DNA of 6,630 nt from Comamonadaceae bacterium (GTDB taxonomy: Bacteria > Pseudomonadota > Gammaproteobacteria > Burkholderiales > Burkholderiaceae_C). Under the pieces are notes generated by a model. It searched no databases and was not told the DNA's origin. It worked only from the letters and a program-made list of their open reading frames with translations. The stretch is from the NCBI GenBank assembly GCA_021286965.1, contig JAJTBK010000342.1:1-6630 (forward strand), in the 5' to 3' direction. Shown here piece by piece: positions 1 through 6,507 of the stretch (positions are counted from its first letter, which is position 1; each line of letters begins with the position of its first letter). Made by a program: the position numbers and the translations under genes.

Positions 1-737
1 CGCAGATCGTGGCCGAAAAGGTCGAGACCGCCGAGCAGCACGAGCGCATGGCGCTGCTGGGCGTCAAGCTCTTTCAGGGCTACTGGTTCGCGCAGCCGGC
101 CATCGTCAAGGCCAAGACCATCCGGCCCTCGCAGGCAACCATCATCCAGCTCATCAACCTGGTGCGCCAGCAGGCGAGCACGGCCGACATCGAAGACCTG
201 CTGAAAAAAGACCCGACGCTGTCGTTCAACCTGCTGCGCTTCATCAACTCCTCGGGCTTTGGCCTGTCGTGCGAGGTCACCTCGTTCCGGCACGCGGTCA
301 TGATCCTGGGGCTGAAAAAGCTCTTTCGCTGGGCCGCGCTGCTGCTCACCACCTCGCGCAAGGACGGCGCCCCGGCCGCCGTCGGCCAGACCGCCGTGGT
401 GCGCGGGCGCCTGATGGAGCTGCTCGCCGCCGAGCTGCTGCCGCCCGAGGAGTGCGACAACGCCTTCGTCGTCGGCGTGTTCTCGCTCCTGGACGCCATG
501 CTCGGCGTGCCCATGGACCGCGCCCTTGAATCGGTCGCCCTGCCCGACAGCGTGCAGGATGCGCTGCTGCACAACCGGGGCGTGTTCGCCCCCTTCCTCG
601 ACCTGACCCGCGCCTGCGAGAGCGGTGACGACGCCGCCTTCGCCCGCTGCGCCGATGCCCTGCACCTGTCGAACCACCAGGTAAACATGGCGCACATGAA
701 CGCCCTCATCTGGGCCGAGAGCCTGACGGCGGAATAA
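1..737 (+). CDS. EAL-HDOD signalling protein, 3' part (5' end outside window)
   Basis: This is the C-terminal part of a two-domain protein of the YuxH/COG3434 type. The reading frame is open to the left edge (first whole codon at 3), so the GTG at 9 is an internal valine, not a start. The first ~35 residues are the end of an EAL domain: IVAEKVET, then FQGYWFAQP about 20 residues on. The Glu and Gln of these motifs, which contact metal or phosphate in active EAL enzymes, are kept. AEKVET in place of the catalytic-family AEGVET is usual for the EAL-HDOD group. From about residue 40 an HDOD domain follows, with DPTLSFNLLRFINSSGFGL and then VTSFRHAVMILGLKKL. HDOD is related to HD phosphohydrolases but lacks their metal-binding residues, and is thought to act as a signalling output or protein-interaction module. 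Whether the EAL half degrades or only binds cyclic di-GMP cannot be judged, because the EAL, NE and DDFG motifs lie outside the window. It ends at TAA 735-737. Confidence 0.9.
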   Translation, partial: QIVAEKVETAEQHERMALLGVKLFQGYWFAQPAIVKAKTIRPSQATIIQLINLVRQQASTADIEDLLKKDPTLSFNLLRFINSSGFGLSCEVTSFRHAVMILGLKKLFRWAALLLTTSRKDGAPAAVGQTAVVRGRLMELLAAELLPPEECDNAFVVGVFSLLDAMLGVPMDRALESVALPDSVQDALLHNRGVFAPFLDLTRACESGDDAAFARCADALHLSNHQVNMAHMNALIWAESLTAE

Positions 738-738
738 C

Positions 739-755
739 GCTATTTTTTTAATAGC
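739..755. repeat. AT-rich palindrome, Comamonadaceae-type intergenic repeat
   Basis: A 6-bp inverted repeat (GCTATT / AATAGC) flanks five T residues, two bases after the stop codon of the EAL-HDOD gene. Very similar short AT-rich palindromes, often followed by a GC-rich AGCGCTTG-like segment, are scattered between genes in Acidovorax and its relatives. I make the match from memory of such sequences, not from a search. Its place between two convergent genes fits a role in ending or trimming transcripts from either side. Confidence 0.6.
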
Positions 756-761
756 AACTCA

Positions 762-776
762 CGCTTGCTGCAAGCG
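762..776. terminator. GC-rich hairpin between convergent genes, possible terminator part
   Basis: CGCTTG (762-767) and CAAGCG (771-776) form a perfect 6-bp stem with a 3-base loop. It sits six bases after the AT-rich palindrome and 26 bases beyond the xerD stop. On the minus strand the RNA would form this stem and then meet the second hairpin, whose loop side is A-rich rather than U-rich. On the plus strand no long T run follows. It is therefore not a textbook intrinsic terminator in either direction, but it is the only stem-loop available to end both flanking transcripts. Confidence 0.4.
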
Positions 777-802
777 CCTTACCGCCGCTTTTCACCCATA
801 AA

Positions 803-1702
803 TCACCCCCGTGGATGGTGGCGCGCGTGCAGCTGCGCCAGGCGCTCGCGCGCCACGTGGGTGTAGATGGTGGTGGTGGAAATGTCGGCGTGCCCCAGCA
901 GCAGCTGCACCACGCGCAAATCGGCGCCGTGGTTGAGCAGATGCGTGGCAAAGGCGTGGCGCAAGGTGTGCGGCGACAGCGGCGCCGTGATGCCGGCGAG
1001 CTGCGCGTACTTCTTCACCAGCATCCAGAACATGACGCGCGACATGGCGCTGCCGCGCTGGGTGACGAAAAAATCCTCGCTGCGCTGCCCGCCCAAAATG
1101 GCACCGCGCGCCTGCTGCAGGTAGCGCTGCAGCCAGTCGTGGGCCTCGGCGCCGAACGGCACCAGGCGCTCCTTGCCACCCTTGCCCTGCACGCGCAACA
1201 CGCCCTCGGCCAGGCCCACGGCGTACAGCTGCAGGCCGACGAGCTCGCTCACGCGCAGGCCGCTGGCGTACAGCAGCTCCAGCATGGCGCGGTCGCGCAG
1301 GCCCAGCGGCTCATCGATCGGCGGCGCCTGCAACAGCGCCTCGACCTGGGCCTCGCTCAGGCTGTGCGGCACGCGCAGCGGCTGGCGCGCGGCCTGCAGG
1401 CGCAGCGTCGGGTCGCAGCGGATTTTTTGCTCGCGCAGCGCCCAGCGGTAAAAGCGCTTGAACACCGTCAGGCGGCGGTTGGCGGTGCTGGCGCGCGTGT
1501 CTGCGTGGCAGGCGTCGAAGTAGGCGGTGATGTCGTCCTCAGCGGCTTGCAGCAGCCGTTTTTCACGCTGCTGCAGCCAGTCGCGCCAGGCGTGCAGGTC
1601 GCTGCGGTAGGCCTGCAAGGTGTTGCGCGCCAGCCCTTCTTCGAGCCACAGGGCATCGGTGAAGGCGTCGATCAGGGCGTCGGCAGCAGGGCGGGGGGGC
1701 AT
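803..1702 (-). CDS. xerD: Site-specific tyrosine recombinase XerD
   Basis: XerD works with XerC at the dif site, under FtsK control, to resolve chromosome dimers at the division septum. Numbering from the ATG at 1702-1700, the protein has 299 residues (E. coli XerD has 298). The N-terminal SAM-like DNA-binding domain covers about residues 10-95 and includes DALWLEEGLARNTLQAYRSD. The catalytic domain follows, with R150 in ASGLRVSEL, K174 in GKGGKERLVP, H245 and R248 in SPHTLRHAFATHLL, H271 in LLLGH, and the nucleophile Y280 in IYTHV. These sit one or two residues from the E. coli positions (R148, K172, H244, R247, H270, Y279), so the enzyme should be active. The DALWLEE segment also aligns with the E. 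coli N-terminus when the ATG is used. A TTG at 1720 would add six residues and cannot be excluded, since neither start has a clear Shine-Dalgarno. The gene is divergent from the AEC permease, with 58 bases between starts. Confidence 0.95.
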   Translation of the reverse strand: MPPRPAADALIDAFTDALWLEEGLARNTLQAYRSDLHAWRDWLQQREKRLLQAAEDDITAYFDACHADTRASTANRRLTVFKRFYRWALREQKIRCDPTLRLQAARQPLRVPHSLSEAQVEALLQAPPIDEPLGLRDRAMLELLYASGLRVSELVGLQLYAVGLAEGVLRVQGKGGKERLVPFGAEAHDWLQRYLQQARGAILGGQRSEDFFVTQRGSAMSRVMFWMLVKKYAQLAGITAPLSPHTLRHAFATHLLNHGADLRVVQLLLGHADISTTTIYTHVARERLAQLHARHHPRG

Positions 1703-1760
1703 GGTGGCGATGGCGGGCAAAAGCGCCGATTGTGCGCCGGCCCTGCGCTACCCTCGGGGG

Positions 1761-2690
1761 GTGAACTATGCCTTCTTGCTCCTGCCCGATTTCGCCCTGA
1801 TCTTCGGCGGCTACCTGGTCTGCCGCTACACCGCGCTCAACCGCAGCGTCTGGCAGCCGGTGGAGGCGCTGGTGTACTACCTGCTGTTTCCGGTGCTGCT
1901 GTTCCAGTCCATCGTCAAAAGCCCGATCGCACTCGGCGAAGCCTCGGCGCTGATGGCCGCCGGCCTGCTGCTGAGCCTGGGCGGCATCGCCCTGGTCTAC
2001 GCCCTGCCGCTGCTGCCGGGCCTGGGGCGGCGCCTGGATGCCGGCGCCCACGCGAGCGCGGCGCAGGTGGCGTTTCGCTTCAACTCCTTCATGGCGCTGG
2101 CGCTGGCCGAGCGCGTCGCCGGCAGCCAGGGGCTGCAGCTGATTGCGGTGCTGATCGGCGTCTGCGTGCCGCTGTTGAACGTGGCAGCGGTCTGGCCCAT
2201 GGCGCGCCACGGCGAGCACCATTTCGCGCGCGAGCTGCTGCGCAACCCGCTGATCCTGGCCACCGTCTCGGGCCTGGCCGCCAACCTGCTGGGCCTGCGC
2301 CTGCCCGACTGGCTCGCGCCCAGCGCCACGCGCATAGGCAACGCCGCCCTGGTGCTGGGCCTGATGGCCGCTGGCGCCGGGATGCAATGGGGCCGGCTGC
2401 AGCAGCAACGCCTGCTGACGGCCAGCGTGCTCGCCATCCGCCACCTGTTGCTGCCGCTGCTGGCCTGGGGCCTGGCGCGGCTCTTGGCGCTCGATGCGAC
2501 GCAAAGCGCCGTGCTGCTGGCGTTCTCGGCCCTGCCGACGGCGTCGAGCTGCTACGTGCTGGCGGCGCACATGGGCACGCAGGGGCCGTACGTCGCCGGG
2601 CTGGTCACGCTCTCGACCCTGCTCGGGCCCCTGAGCCTGTGGCTGGCGCTGGCGCTGCTGCTGCCGCAGCTGCCGCTCGGCCCGCGCTAA
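1761..2690 (+). CDS. AEC family (auxin efflux carrier-like) transporter
   Basis: A 309-residue, very hydrophobic inner-membrane protein of the AEC family (TC 2.A.69), whose bacterial members are secondary carriers, some for malonate or other carboxylates. The length and hydrophobic pattern fit the usual ten transmembrane helices in two halves. Family-like segments, numbered from the GTG, are FRFNSFMALALAE (105-117), the central LLRNPLILATVSGL (159-172), LGLMAAGAGM (199-208), and ALPTASSCYVLAAHMG (257-272) in the second half. GTG 1761 is chosen because the next residues, NYAFLLLPDFALIFGG, match a typical AEC N-terminus beginning at the first helix. In-frame ATGs at 1701 and 1710 would add a polar tail of 17-20 residues and run into xerD. 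A G-run lies directly before the GTG, too close for an ideal ribosome site. The substrate cannot be read from sequence or context. The TAA stop overlaps the stop of the convergent cyclase gene. Confidence 0.9.
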   Translation: MNYAFLLLPDFALIFGGYLVCRYTALNRSVWQPVEALVYYLLFPVLLFQSIVKSPIALGEASALMAAGLLLSLGGIALVYALPLLPGLGRRLDAGAHASAAQVAFRFNSFMALALAERVAGSQGLQLIAVLIGVCVPLLNVAAVWPMARHGEHHFARELLRNPLILATVSGLAANLLGLRLPDWLAPSATRIGNAALVLGLMAAGAGMQWGRLQQQRLLTASVLAIRHLLLPLLAWGLARLLALDATQSAVLLAFSALPTASSCYVLAAHMGTQGPYVAGLVTLSTLLGPLSLWLALALLLPQLPLGPR

Positions 2691-5344
2691 CCCCCGCTGA
2701 TGGCCGGCAGGTCGGGGCGCCAGAGTGTGCTCTGGTTGCGGCCGTTGCGCTTGGAGTAGTACAGGGCGGCGTCCGCGCGCTCCAGGCAGGCATCAACGGC
2801 ATCATCGCCCGGCTGCAGCAGCGCCACCCCGAGGCTGATGGCGAAGCGGATCGGCGCCTCCAGCCCCTCGACTTCGACGGCGCAGTCGGCCACGGCCTGG
2901 CGCAGGCTCTCGGCGCGGCGCATCCCGACGTCGGCACCCGCGCCGCTGAGCAGCACGGCGAACTCCTCGCCACCGATGCGCCCGAGCATGTCGCCCCGGC
3001 GCAGCTGGCGCGCCACCTGCGCCACCAGCGCCTTGAGCACGACGTCGCCGACGGCGTGGCCGTAGCGGTCGTTGACGCGCTTGAAGTGGTCGATGTCGAG
3101 CATGATGAGTACGGCAGCCGGCACCAGGCCGCTGCGCAGGTGCGCCAGCTCCATGTCCACGCGCTCGAAAAAGGCGCGGCGGTTGGGCACGCCGGTCAGG
3201 GCGTCGGTCAGCGCCATGGTCTGCAGCTGGGCTTCGCGGCGCTTGCGCTCGGTGACGTCGTTGACCACCCAGCAGTGGGCGATGAGGCCGTCGGCGTCGC
3301 GCAGCACCCAGCCCTGCAGCTCCAGGTAGCGCCCATCGGCCAGCAGCTGGCTGTGCTTGCCGCGCAGCGCCTGGCCGTCAGGCAGCAGCAGCGGCTGCAG
3401 CGCCGCCGGTAGCGCCGCCAGGGGCTGGCCCTCCAGGGCCTCGGGCGCCAGCTCCAGCCCCAGCACCTGTACCAGGCGGCGGTTGGCACCAACGATGCGC
3501 TGCGCCTGCGTATCCGACAGCAAGATGCCGCTCGGAAAGCGATCCATGAGGGCGTGCAGCAGGCGTTCTTGCTCCACGCGCTGCTGCACGTCCATGTGCG
3601 CGCCCATCATGCGCAGGGCCCGGCCCTGGGCGTCACGCGCCGTGACCTTGCCGCGCGACTGCACCCACAGCCAGCCCTGCGCCTGGGTGCGCAGGCGCAC
3701 ATCGACGCGGAACTCCGCCCCGCTGTCGATGTGCTGCTGCAGCTGGCTCACCAGGCGCGTGCCGTCCTCGGGATGCACCAAGGCCATGAAGGCGGCGTAG
3801 CTCATGGGAAAACTCTCGGGAGCGTAGCCCAGCATCTCGTAGCAGCGCGCATCCCACTGCACCAGGCCGCTGGCGCAGTCCCAGCGCCACAGGCCGTCGC
3901 CCACGGCCTCGATCGTCAGGCGCAGGCGCTCCTCGCTCTCGCGCAGCGCCTGCTGCAGCCCATGGTCCTCGGTCACGTCGTGCACGTAGCCATGCCACAG
4001 CAGGGCTTCGCCGGGCTCGCCATGCGGGCGCGCGTGGCCGTGCAGCCAGCGCGCCTGCTGGGCCTCGTTGTAGACGCGGTAGGTGTGCTCCCAGTCGGTT
4101 TGCTGCGTCACGCTGCCCTGGATCGAGGCCAGCAGCGCCGGCAGATCGTCCGGGTGCACGCGCTGCGCCAGCTGGCGGTGCAGCGGCGCATGGATGTCCA
4201 CCTGCATCCCATGCATCTGGTGAAACGCCGCACTGGCAAACACCAGCTCGCCACGCCCCTGGGCATCGCGGCGGTACTGGAACAGGCCGCCGGGCACTTC
4301 CTGCGTCAGCTGCACGAATTGCTGCGTGTTGTGCCAGCGCTGCCACTCGCTCCTGCGGTGCAGCCAGCTCAGCCACAGAATCAGCACCGAGCCCAGCAGC
4401 ACCAGCACGCTGGCGGCAGCGTTGCGCGCCATGCTGCGGCTGATGGCGGTATCGACCGCTGCGAACACGCTGCGCCGCTCCAGCCCGGCCGAGACGATGA
4501 GGGTTGAGTCATCGACCCGGTGCCAGGCGTACATGCGCTCGACGCCATCGACCGGCGCCGCCACCACGTAGCGCCCGCGCCGCTGGCCATCGTCAAACAG
4601 GCGCACCCGCTCGGGCGGCACGGCCTGGCCCAGCACCTGCTCCTGCAGGTGCGAGCGCGCCAGGAAAGGCCCGTCCTCGCGCAGCAGCGCAATCACGTCC
4701 TGCGGATCGTCGAACATGGCGCGAAAGTTGCCCGCCAGGTACTGCGGCGACACCGACAGCACCAGCACGCCGGCAAAGTGCCCCTGGCGGTACAGCGCGC
4801 GCGACAGTTGCACCGACCACAGCCCCGACACCTTGCCCGGCACCGGCCGGCCGACGAACAGCCCGGCCGCCGGATTGCCCTGATGCACCCGGAAATGCTC
4901 GCGCTCGGCAATCGACACCGGCGCGCCACGCTGGCCCTCGGGCTGCAGGCTGGAGTAGACGACCTGGCCACCGGCGTCGGCCACCGACACCTGCAGCACC
5001 GCGCCCCGGGGGTAGGTCTGCAGCGTGCTGTGCACCAGATGCGCAAAGTCCTGACTATGGCCCTCCTGCCACTCGATTTGCATACTGCGCAGGCTGTAAT
5101 CCAGGCCCGACAGCAGCGTCTGCACCTGCACCGCCACGGCCCGCGCCACCTGCTCGGCGCGCAGCCAGGCCTGCTGCTCGGTCGCCTCGCGCTGCGCCCG
5201 GGCGCTGTCGAGTTGCACCGACCAGTACACCCCCAGCGCCAGCAGGACGAAAAAAATGCCCACGAGCACGGCCCGGAAAACATGGCCCGCCCAGGCAATG
5301 CCAAGCCATCGGATCCAGGGATGGGAGGGTGCGGCTGCATCCAT
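2687..5344 (-). CDS. Membrane sensor diguanylate cyclase: Cache-like, three PAS, GGDEF
   Basis: This protein should make cyclic di-GMP from two GTP in response to an external or internal signal. Numbered from the ATG at 5344 (885 residues): transmembrane helix 1 at about 23-43; a periplasmic Cache-like sensor at 46-307, with GLWSVQLSRALYRQGHFAGVL as its typical segment; helix 2 at about 309-328; then three cytoplasmic PAS domains. PAS1 (about 347-460) has VHPDD and ends at VHDVTED. PAS2 (471-590) has GDGLWRWD, EMLGYAPESF and VHPED. PAS3 (595-702) ends in VVNDVTERKRREAQLQ. The GGDEF domain (709-875) has LTDALTGVPNRRAF, DIDHFKRVNDRYGH with the metal-binding Asp at 750, the active loop GGEEF at 791-795, and an intact RxxD inhibitory site (RRGD, 782-785) five residues before it. 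There is no EAL domain. The start is uncertain: TTG 5359 and GTG 5350 are in-frame alternatives and no clear Shine-Dalgarno decides. The gene lies 71 bases after queG on the same strand, so read-through from queG is possible. Confidence 0.92.
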   Translation of the reverse strand: MDAAAPSHPWIRWLGIAWAGHVFRAVLVGIFFVLLALGVYWSVQLDSARAQREATEQQAWLRAEQVARAVAVQVQTLLSGLDYSLRSMQIEWQEGHSQDFAHLVHSTLQTYPRGAVLQVSVADAGGQVVYSSLQPEGQRGAPVSIAEREHFRVHQGNPAAGLFVGRPVPGKVSGLWSVQLSRALYRQGHFAGVLVLSVSPQYLAGNFRAMFDDPQDVIALLREDGPFLARSHLQEQVLGQAVPPERVRLFDDGQRRGRYVVAAPVDGVERMYAWHRVDDSTLIVSAGLERRSVFAAVDTAISRSMARNAAASVLVLLGSVLILWLSWLHRRSEWQRWHNTQQFVQLTQEVPGGLFQYRRDAQGRGELVFASAAFHQMHGMQVDIHAPLHRQLAQRVHPDDLPALLASIQGSVTQQTDWEHTYRVYNEAQQARWLHGHARPHGEPGEALLWHGYVHDVTEDHGLQQALRESEERLRLTIEAVGDGLWRWDCASGLVQWDARCYEMLGYAPESFPMSYAAFMALVHPEDGTRLVSQLQQHIDSGAEFRVDVRLRTQAQGWLWVQSRGKVTARDAQGRALRMMGAHMDVQQRVEQERLLHALMDRFPSGILLSDTQAQRIVGANRRLVQVLGLELAPEALEGQPLAALPAALQPLLLPDGQALRGKHSQLLADGRYLELQGWVLRDADGLIAHCWVVNDVTERKRREAQLQTMALTDALTGVPNRRAFFERVDMELAHLRSGLVPAAVLIMLDIDHFKRVNDRYGHAVGDVVLKALVAQVARQLRRGDMLGRIGGEEFAVLLSGAGADVGMRRAESLRQAVADCAVEVEGLEAPIRFAISLGVALLQPGDDAVDACLERADAALYYSKRNGRNQSTLWRPDLPAISGG

Positions 5345-5415
5345 ATGCACAAATACCAATAATCTCTATGGCCCCCATCCTACCCATACAGACGTTGTAT
5401 CTACGCCCTAAAACC
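5345..5415 (-). other. Low-GC leader between queG and the cyclase gene
   Basis: This 71-base gap has clearly lower GC than the genes on both sides. On the minus strand it contains AT-rich patches, among them GATACAAC (complement of 5394-5401) and AGAGATTATTGGTATTTG just before the cyclase start. These could hold a promoter for the cyclase gene, but no -35 and -10 pair with good spacing stands out. I see no hairpin that would end the queG transcript here. Confidence 0.3.
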
Positions 5416-6507
5416 CTATGCCGGCGCCTGTGCCAGCGCCCACTGCACATGCTCGCGCACCAGGGCGCTGGCATCGTCGGCGCGGCTGTGCAGCGCCGCG
5501 CGCAGCGCCGGGGCGCTGGCGGCGTCGGCGCTGCGCAGCGCGTTGCCCAGGGCGATGGCGATGTTGCGCAGCCAGCGTTCGTGGCCAATGCGGCGCATGG
5601 GCCCGCCTTCGGTGTGGCGCAAAAACGTGGCCTCGTCCCAGGCGAAGAGCTGCACCAGCGGCTGGCCGACCAGGGGGCTGCGGGCGTCAAAATCGGGCAG
5701 CACGCTGGCGCGGGCGTACTTGTTCCAGGGGCAGGCAAGCTGGCAATCGTCGCAGCCGTAAATGCGGTTGCCGATCAGCGGGCGCAGCTCCAGCGGGATG
5801 GGGCCGGAATGCTCGATGGTGAGGTAGGAGATGCAGCGGCGCGCATCGAGCCGGTGGGGCGCGATGATGGCCTGCGTCGGGCACACGTCCATGCAGGCGC
5901 GGCAGCTGCCGCAGTGCGCCGTCACGGGGTCGCTGGGCGCAAGCGGCATATCGACGTAGATCTCGCCCAAAAAGAACATCGAGCCGCCCTCGCGGTGCAG
6001 CACCAGCGTGTGCTTGCCGCGCCAGCCCTGGCCGCTGCGCCGCGCCAGCTCGGCTTCGAGCACCGGGGCGGAGTCGGTGAACACCCGGTGCCCGAGCGGC
6101 CCCAGCTCCTGCGCGATGCGGTCGCACAGCTTTTGCAGGCGCGCGCGCAGCACCTTGTGGTAGTCGCGCCCCCGGGCGTAGACCGAGACGATGCCCTCCT
6201 GGGGGCGCTGCAGGCGCGCAAACTCCAGCGCCTGCCAGCCCGGTGGGGCATCAATGGGCGTATCGCGCGACAGGTAATCCATGCGCGCGGTAATGACGCT
6301 CACCGTGCCCGGCACCAGCTCCGCCGGGCGCGCGCGCTTGAGGCCGTGGCTTTCCATATAGTGCATCTCGCCATGGAACCCCTGGGCCAGCCACTGCATC
6401 AACCCCGGCTCTGCCGAAGACAAATCCACACCGGCGACGCCGATTTGGGAAAATCCCAGCTCTTGCGCCCATTGCCGTATCCGAGGAATCCATTGACTGC
6501 CGTCCAT
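5416..6507 (-). CDS. queG: Epoxyqueuosine reductase QueG
   Basis: QueG carries out the last step of queuosine synthesis, reducing epoxyqueuosine to queuosine at position 34 of tRNAs with GUN anticodons. It uses a cobalamin cofactor and two 4Fe-4S clusters and acts in the cytoplasm. Numbered from the ATG at 6507 (363 residues), the N-terminus RIRQWAQELGFSQIGVAGVDL matches the family, and HGEMHYMESH follows. YARGRDYHKVLR (110-121) and FTDSAPVLE (143-151) form the cobalamin-site region; D145 is the expected catalytic acid. The ferredoxin-like part has C199, C202, C205 and C209 in the CGSCRACMDVCP motif, then C225 in RRCISYLTIE, and C252, C255 and C259 in GCDDCQLACPWN, so all eight cysteines are present. 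A C-terminal HEAT-like helical tail follows from about residue 310. ATG 6513, two codons upstream, is an equally possible start. Both starts fall inside the 5' end of divergent tsaE. In E. coli too, queG is divergent from the gene group that contains tsaE. Confidence 0.95.
   Translation of the reverse strand: MDGSQWIPRIRQWAQELGFSQIGVAGVDLSSAEPGLMQWLAQGFHGEMHYMESHGLKRARPAELVPGTVSVITARMDYLSRDTPIDAPPGWQALEFARLQRPQEGIVSVYARGRDYHKVLRARLQKLCDRIAQELGPLGHRVFTDSAPVLEAELARRSGQGWRGKHTLVLHREGGSMFFLGEIYVDMPLAPSDPVTAHCGSCRACMDVCPTQAIIAPHRLDARRCISYLTIEHSGPIPLELRPLIGNRIYGCDDCQLACPWNKYARASVLPDFDARSPLVGQPLVQLFAWDEATFLRHTEGGPMRRIGHERWLRNIAIALGNALRSADAASAPALRAALHSRADDASALVREHVQWALAQAPA
6483..6487 (+). promoter_or_regulatory. 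Shine-Dalgarno GAGGA fixing the tsaE start
   Basis: GAGGA ends five bases before the TTG at 6493, a good spacing for a ribosome binding site. It supports the rare TTG start for tsaE over the in-frame GTG at 6538, which has only a weak GAAAG upstream. The site lies inside the queG coding region, read on the other strand. Confidence 0.6.

Noticed and set aside
803..1702. xerD as a phage or integron integrase marking a mobile element.
   Set aside because: The length, N-terminal DALWLEE segment and catalytic spacing match chromosomal XerD, and no att-like repeats, phage genes or cargo lie around it.
1730..1754. TTGTGC and TACCCT as a plus-strand promoter for the AEC permease.
   Set aside because: The spacer is 13 bases, too short for sigma-70, and the -10 match is poor.
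1563..2570. A 335-codon minus-strand open frame opposite the AEC permease.
   Set aside because: The peptide is Q/R/A/H-rich with no hydrophobic or domain pattern, whereas the plus strand encodes a clear AEC permease. It is a GC-driven shadow.
815..3412. An 865-codon open frame on the plus strand across xerD, the permease and the end of the cyclase gene.
   Set aside because: Over xerD and the cyclase it is codon-aligned antisense, where stops appear only opposite TTA, CTA or TCA codons, which high-GC genes rarely use. Its peptide is rich in Q, A, R and H, has no recognisable domain, and spans three real genes.
3554..5362. Two further long plus-strand open frames (3554-4507 and 4520-5362) opposite the cyclase gene.
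   Set aside because: Same codon-aligned antisense frame and the same low-complexity composition; the minus-strand cyclase has clear domains over the whole stretch.
5055..5738. A minus-strand open frame bridging the queG end and the cyclase start.
   Set aside because: It overlaps both real genes out of frame and has no family-like sequence; the A/R/P/C-rich composition is typical of shifted high-GC frames.
6446..6458. Inverted repeat TGGGA-AAA-TCCCA inside queG, upstream of tsaE, considered as an operator.
   Set aside because: The stem is only five bases, it is explained by QueG codons, and no promoter with good spacing lies beside it.
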